A program made the position numbers and the translations under genes. Shown here one piece after another: positions 14,576-19,129 of a stretch of DNA of 19,129 nt (position 1 is the stretch's first letter; each line of letters begins with the position of its first letter). The notes beneath the pieces were generated by a model. It was given only the letters and a program-made list of their open reading frames with translations. It ran no database searches and was not told the origin of the DNA. The stretch comes from JBDRNO01 sp043811005 (lineage in GTDB: Bacteria > Bacteroidota > Bacteroidia > NORP154). Location of the stretch: contig JBDRNO010000246.1 in NCBI GenBank assembly GCA_043811005.1, positions 1-19,129 of the forward strand, given 5' to 3'.

Positions 14576-17500
14576 ATGAAAACTTCTATTCACCAAACCT
14601 CAAACCCGGCTGCATGGAAAAACGGGTTAGCTGCAAAAAAAATAAGACCTATAATCTTTTTAATAGTATCATTACTATTCCCATTTATAACAAATGCACA
14701 ATTTTTTTCAGAAAACTTTGAAGGCGTAACAGCCCCCAACCTGCCACCAGGATGGTCAACAAGCACACTGGGAACAGATGGCGGCTTTTATACCGGTAAT
14801 TACCTCGATGCTAACACAGGTGGATACTGGCCAGTTCCTGACCATACACAATTTGCCATGACAAATGATGATGTTTGTAATTGCGATAAATCTGCCGACT
14901 TTTTAGAATTACCACTACTTGATTTTACAGGACAAACAAATATGGTTTTATCATTTGCAGGGTACAATGATGGTTCTTACGGAGGAAATTCAACTGTTGA
15001 ATTGAATATTAATAGTGGTGGGTGGAATGTTGTTCATACTTTAACACAAACTGCCGTATGGCAAAATATTACTATCCCCTTAACAGGTTCTGATAATACA
15101 CCTAATATTCAGATTCGTTTCCATTATGATGATGCAAGTCAGTGGGCTACCGGGCTTGCTATTGATGACGTATCAGTAGATAAACTACCTGACAACGACC
15201 TTGTTTTACAATCAACATCCTCTATTACATATTATACTTTAACTCCATTGAAACAAGTTGTCCCTATAACTTTCGAAGCTTTGGTTGAAAACATTGGCAT
15301 AAACCCACAAACAGGCACTATCCTTAATGTAAATATCACAGGTGCCGGCACATTTTCCGGCAGTAGCGGTTCACTTACTTTAGATTCTGGCGTAGCTGAT
15401 TTGTTAACTGTTACTACAACTTATACACCGCCAAATATTGGCATCTATGATGTGGAGTTTGCAGCAACTCAAGACTCAACGGATTATACTCCGGTAAATA
15501 ATTCTATGTCAGATTCTTTTGAGGTTTCTGACACTGTATATGCAAGAGACAATAATAATCCCGTTTATGAACTATCTGCTTCTTCGTATGGTTTATTTGG
15601 CCCGGGATATGAATTTGCTAATCTTTATGAAATAACAAGTGCAGATTCTGTTGTTTCTATCTCAATAAGGTTAGGGTCAAGTACTGTTGTAGGAACAGTA
15701 ATACAGGGTAAAATCTATGACGATGCCGGTGGTCCAAATTCTGTAATCGGGTCTACTTCAACATACATTGTTCAGCCAGAAGATATATCCCCTGCAGGTT
15801 TTATTACAATACCGCTGTCAAGCAATCTCGGGCTCACACCAGGTATGTACTATGCATCAATAGCCGTATCCACAAGCGCTTCTGACATGACTATCATGGC
15901 TAGTGATATCCTTCCTGAAGATAGTAGCTCTTGGCTATATGATACTCCGAATACAACATGGCACACTACGACTAGCGGTGTTGCAGAAACATATTTTATA
16001 AGACTTAACCTATTGTATCAACCAACTCCTAACGATCTTGTTTTGAATGAAGTAGCATTTACTGATTATTCTTTAACCCCTTTAAGTCAAGTACTTCCTA
16101 TTTCATTTAATGGTTTGGTTTCTAATGCCGGTACTAACAATCAAACAAATGTTATATATAAAGTTGAAGTAACCGGATCCGGTTACTTTTCTGATAGCAC
16201 TACCGCAATACCTGTATTGTTGCCTGCAGAAGATTCACTCTTATATTTAGGCAACACTTATACTCCGGGAATTGGAGACTATAATGTCGATTTTACGGCA
16301 ATTTCCGATTCTTCTTCAGTTGATAATGTACCAAATAATAATTCCAGGTCTGCTACATTTGGAATTACAGATACTGTTTATGCAAGAGATAATGGTATTT
16401 ATACCGGTTCCGGAATATCGAATACAGGGGTAAGTTTCGAAACAGGTAATATTTTTGAAGTAATCAATACACGTGCAGCTTTTTCCGTTTCTGTTTATTT
16501 ACAGACATCTACTACTGCCGGTAGCGTAATTAGAGCTAAACTATATGATTCCACACTAACAGCAACAATAGATTCATCAATTGATTATACTATCCAAGCG
16601 GAAGATATTAATACGGGATTTATTACTTTATCATTGCTAAATACGCCAACATTAGCGCCTGATTTTTACTATGCAATTATTGTTCAACCAATCACAGGTG
16701 ATACAGTTTCCGTTGCTGATGGAAGTAATTTTTATCAACCTTCAGGGGCTTCGGTCTTCCGGGATACAGCCAGCACAGGTATATGGTATCCTCTTAATTT
16801 AGCTCCTTTTGTCAGACTTAATTTTGTTCAATGTACGCTAAATACAAGCATAAACCCTGCAAATGTAAGCTGCAACGGTGGCAATGACGGTTCAGCTGAT
16901 CTGACAGTTTCCGGAGGAACGTCCCCATATACTTATTTCTGGTCAACGAGTGATTCTATAGAAGATATCTGGAGCATTTCAGCAGGCACATATTTTGTAA
17001 CCGTTACCGACTTTTATGGATGCATTACCGATGATTCTGTTATTATTTACGAACCAACTATCTTGACAGCTTCAACATCTGGAAATGATCCGATCTGTAA
17101 CGGATTATGTGATGGTGACGCAACAGCAACACCATCAGGCGGCTCACCTCCTTATTCCTACTTATGGAATGATCCCGCTTCACAAACCACAACTACTGCC
17201 ATCGGCTTATGTGCAGGATCATACAATGTTACTGTAACAGATACCTTTTTCTGTGATACTGTTGTAAGCTATACGGTTAATCAGCCAACCCTGTTGACAG
17301 TAATTACAGCAGGAAACGATGAAACATGTTTCGGAGCATGTGATGGTGATGCAACAGGAACACCTTCAGGGGGAACACCACCATATACTTACTTGTGGAA
17401 CGACCCTTTCTTTCAAACTACTGTTACTGCTACTGGGTTATGCTCCGGTGTTTTCAATACTACTATCACTGATACAAACGGATGTTATATCGTTGATAGC

Positions 17501-19129
17501 TTTACTGTTAATGAACCTTCAGCTCTTGTGCTTACTCCTTCAAGCGTTGATGCTGCCTGCGGGAATCCTGACGGCTCTGCATCTATTTCAGTTTCAGGAG
17601 GAACATCGCCTTACACTTATTTATGGGATGATCCGGGTTCCCAAACTTCTACAACCGCTGCCGGCTTGGTAGCTGGCAGCTATACTGTAATCGTTACCGA
17701 TGCTAACGGATGCAATTCTTCTAAAGTTGTTGCTGTTAATGATGCGGGTGCTGCTTCGATTTCCATCTCAGACAGCACAATGGTTTCCTGTAACGGGAGC
17801 AATGATGGCGATGCTACAGCGTTCGCTACTGGCGGTACATCTCCATATACATATTTGTGGGATGATCCAGGATCACAGACTAATACGATTGCATCCGGAT
17901 TATCTGCCGGTATTTATTCCGCTACTGTCACAGATAATAACGGTTGTATATCCAGCACTTCAGTTACTATTACAGAACCACTTGTTTTGCTTGCCTCTGT
18001 CACTGCCAGTACAAACGTGACCTGTAACGGAGGATTCGATGGTGATGCTACAGTATCTGTTTCAGGGGGTATTGGCACTTATACATATTTATGGGATGAC
18101 CCCGGCTTGCAGACCGGTTCCTCTGCAACCGGTCTGGCTGCAGCAACCTACACGGTTACGGTCACGGATAGCAATAGCTGTACCGCAATTGATTCCATTA
18201 CCGTTCCACAACCATCGCCATATACTGCAAATGCCGGCACGGATGCCACTATCTGCGAAGGTAGTCCACACTCTTTATCAGGGTCCATTGGCGGAGGCGC
18301 TTCAAGCTCAAACTGGACAACAACCGGAACCGGCTCCTTTGATAATGCAACACTACTGTCAGCAACATACACCCCTTCAGGCGCAGATATAGCTACTGGA
18401 ACAGTAACACTAACGATCACTACAAACGACCCTGACGGAGCCGGACCATGCAATGCGGTTTCCGATGATATGACATTGACAATAAATGCATCGCCATCAG
18501 CGCCACCTGCTTCCGACACTGCTATTTGTTTCAGTGATCCTACTCCTGATCTTTCGGCAACAGGAACAATCATCCAGTGGTATAGTGATGCTGGTCTCAC
18601 CGTATTGGAATTCAGCGGTAATCCATTTGCATCAGGAGATATAGCAGTGGGGATATATACCTATTATGCCACCCAGACGGTAAGTGGTTGTGAAAGCCCT
18701 GCTACAAATGTCACATTAACTATCAGCGAAGAGCCAACTACAGCCAATGCCGGGGCTGACCAAAACCTTTGTAATACTACAACAGCAACCCTTGCAGGAA
18801 ACACACCGACAGCAGGAACAGGTACATGGAGTGTTATTTCAGGCGCTCCTACAATTACTATACCTTCATCACCCACTTCAGGTGTAACAGACCTTGTTGC
18901 AGGAGCTTCTGCTACTTTGAGATGGACAATCTCCAATGGAGTATGTGCAAGTTCAACTGATGATATAACTATCAATGTGGACCCCACGACAACCGTTTCC
19001 AATGCCGGACCGGATCAGAACCTGTGTAATACCTCAACAGTAACACTTGCTGCCAATGCAGTTGCCGGCAGTGAAACGGGCACCTGGTCGGTCCTCGCAG
19101 GCACGGCAGTAGTGACCAGTATTAATGAC
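14576..19129 (+). CDS. Giant secreted multi-domain SprB/PKD protein (3' end outside window)
   Basis: ATG at 14576 opens a frame with no stop to the window edge (1518 codons). I checked the frame codon by codon in the repeat and PKD regions and found no frameshift. A signal peptide with a long 25-residue n-region ends at TNA|Q (residue 41). Residues about 43-202 (FFSENFEG...PPGWS...AIDDVSVD) look like a cleaved-adhesin/choice-of-anchor J jelly roll. Two copies of an unrecognised ~275-residue module follow (about 204-481 and 482-752), each with NDLVL, LTPL-QV-PI-F, TDTVYARD or SDTVYARD, and IRLN/VRLN marks. Six SprB repeats span 16832-18214. Then come PKD/Ig-like domains with repeated NAG-DQNLCNT starts. 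Likely a T9SS-exported surface or gliding-associated protein; the sorting domain should lie downstream. PKD-rich proteins of this type often end in a type B (gliding-associated) domain, which is inference here. Confidence 0.93.
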   Translation, partial: MKTSIHQTSNPAAWKNGLAAKKIRPIIFLIVSLLFPFITNAQFFSENFEGVTAPNLPPGWSTSTLGTDGGFYTGNYLDANTGGYWPVPDHTQFAMTNDDVCNCDKSADFLELPLLDFTGQTNMVLSFAGYNDGSYGGNSTVELNINSGGWNVVHTLTQTAVWQNITIPLTGSDNTPNIQIRFHYDDASQWATGLAIDDVSVDKLPDNDLVLQSTSSITYYTLTPLKQVVPITFEALVENIGINPQTGTILNVNITGAGTFSGSSGSLTLDSGVADLLTVTTTYTPPNIGIYDVEFAATQDSTDYTPVNNSMSDSFEVSDTVYARDNNNPVYELSASSYGLFGPGYEFANLYEITSADSVVSISIRLGSSTVVGTVIQGKIYDDAGGPNSVIGSTSTYIVQPEDISPAGFITIPLSSNLGLTPGMYYASIAVSTSASDMTIMASDILPEDSSSWLYDTPNTTWHTTTSGVAETYFIRLNLLYQPTPNDLVLNEVAFTDYSLTPLSQVLPISFNGLVSNAGTNNQTNVIYKVEVTGSGYFSDSTTAIPVLLPAEDSLLYLGNTYTPGIGDYNVDFTAISDSSSVDNVPNNNSRSATFGITDTVYARDNGIYTGSGISNTGVSFETGNIFEVINTRAAFSVSVYLQTSTTAGSVIRAKLYDSTLTATIDSSIDYTIQAEDINTGFITLSLLNTPTLAPDFYYAIIVQPITGDTVSVADGSNFYQPSGASVFRDTASTGIWYPLNLAPFVRLNFVQCTLNTSINPANVSCNGGNDGSADLTVSGGTSPYTYFWSTSDSIEDIWSISAGTYFVTVTDFYGCITDDSVIIYEPTILTASTSGNDPICNGLCDGDATATPSGGSPPYSYLWNDPASQTTTTAIGLCAGSYNVTVTDTFFCDTVVSYTVNQPTLLTVITAGNDETCFGACDGDATGTPSGGTPPYTYLWNDPFFQTTVTATGLCSGVFNTTITDTNGCYIVDSFTVNEPSALVLTPSSVDAACGNPDGSASISVSGGTSPYTYLWDDPGSQTSTTAAGLVAGSYTVIVTDANGCNSSKVVAVNDAGAASISISDSTMVSCNGSNDGDATAFATGGTSPYTYLWDDPGSQTNTIASGLSAGIYSATVTDNNGCISSTSVTITEPLVLLASVTASTNVTCNGGFDGDATVSVSGGIGTYTYLWDDPGLQTGSSATGLAAATYTVTVTDSNSCTAIDSITVPQPSPYTANAGTDATICEGSPHSLSGSIGGGASSSNWTTTGTGSFDNATLLSATYTPSGADIATGTVTLTITTNDPDGAGPCNAVSDDMTLTINASPSAPPASDTAICFSDPTPDLSATGTIIQWYSDAGLTVLEFSGNPFASGDIAVGIYTYYATQTVSGCESPATNVTLTISEEPTTANAGADQNLCNTTTATLAGNTPTAGTGTWSVISGAPTITIPSSPTSGVTDLVAGASATLRWTISNGVCASSTDDITINVDPTTTVSNAGPDQNLCNTSTVTLAANAVAGSETGTWSVLAGTAVVTSIND
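15185..16831 (+). repeat. Tandem ~275-residue module (2 copies) in gene 3
   Basis: Copy 1 (about residues 204-481) and copy 2 (482-752) align along their length. Shared marks include NDLVL, the LTPL.QV.PI.F segment, an N-containing CARDB-like beta sandwich, (T/S)DTVYARD, an E..N.(F/Y)E segment, (V/I)..(K/R)(I/L)YD, FIT(I/L), YYA, and (I/V)RLN at the end. The first half of each resembles a CARDB-type Ig fold and the second a jelly roll, but I do not recognise a named family. Confidence 0.65.
16832..18214 (+). repeat. SprB repeat array of gene 3 (6 tandem units)
   Basis: Six units average 77 codons. Units 2 and 3 are four-cysteine repeats (CNGLCDG or CFGACDG with GLC and a late Cys). The others have only the outer pair. 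All keep the GG..PYTY.W or a close variant and the V.VTD core. Confidence 0.93.
18215..19129 (+). other. PKD/Ig-like domains of gene 3 (continue past window)
   Basis: After the last SprB repeat come domains with the NAGTDATICEG and NAGADQNLCN starts and a GTGTWSV or ETGTWSV core, typical of PKD-like domains in Bacteroidota surface proteins. One Ig-like unit in between contains PASDTAICFSD and IIQWYSDAG. The domain at 18740 and the incomplete one at 19000 are close relatives. Confidence 0.75.

Noticed and set aside
17319..18392. Three + strand ORFs of 106-117 codons (17319-17672, 17700-18020, 18039-18392)
   Set aside because: They lie in the +1 frame inside the SprB and PKD coding region of gene 3 and recur with the repeat period, as expected of shadow frames of a repetitive gene.
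18900..19129. A suspected frameshift near 18961 in gene 3
   Set aside because: Counting codons line by line from 18419 to 19129 showed one continuous frame.

Overview
The window comes from a gliding- or adhesin-type Bacteroidota (Bacteroidetes) chromosome. Three very large surface-protein genes built from SprB repeats point to this, two of them ending in a type A sorting domain of the type IX secretion system (T9SS). An AT-rich context, A/T-rich leaders without clear Shine-Dalgarno sequences and a few TAnnTTTG-like -7 boxes agree. All genes are on the + strand.

Layout. (1) Position 2-4312 is the 3' part of a giant SprB-repeat adhesin whose start lies upstream of the window. It has 8 complete SprB repeats, a pair of fibronectin-III-like (FN3-like) domains, 7 more SprB repeats and a T9SS type A domain. 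A terminator hairpin and a roughly 100-bp inverted-repeat element follow. (2) 4553-6724 encodes a polytopic O-antigen ligase/polymerase family protein with a C-terminal TPR region. (3) 6903-13217 is a complete 2104-residue paralogue of gene 1: signal peptide, three TIG-like repeats, 19 SprB repeats, the same FN3-like pair, one SprB repeat and a T9SS type A domain. (4) 13534-14459 is a compact two-gene toxin-antitoxin-like operon: a DUF6922-like antitoxin overlapping an AbiEii/AbiGii-type nucleotidyltransferase. A 36-codon ORF may precede it. (5) 14576 to the window end is the 5' part of a third giant protein (1518 codons visible, open at the edge): long signal peptide, jelly-roll adhesin-like domain, two copies of an unrecognised ~275-residue module, six SprB repeats and PKD/Ig-like domains.

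How the parts may work together (inference). Proteins with type A domains are exported by T9SS and, in studied species, cut by PorU and linked to a glycan such as A-LPS. An O-antigen ligase-family gene between two such adhesins could therefore relate to their anchoring or glycosylation, although such genes are common in this phylum. The toxin-antitoxin pair may stabilise a locus rich in recombinogenic direct repeats.

I found no clearly new multi-gene system. The most interesting signals are fine-scale. Two cysteine pairs co-vary across 41 complete SprB repeats. The cysteine class switches at the FN3-like pair in both complete C-terminal halves. A 7-bp tandem repeat sits in the coding sequence immediately before the sorting domain of gene 2, where a copy-number change would shift the frame and remove the anchor. 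Higher-order duplications of 690 bp and 465 bp occur inside the repeat arrays.
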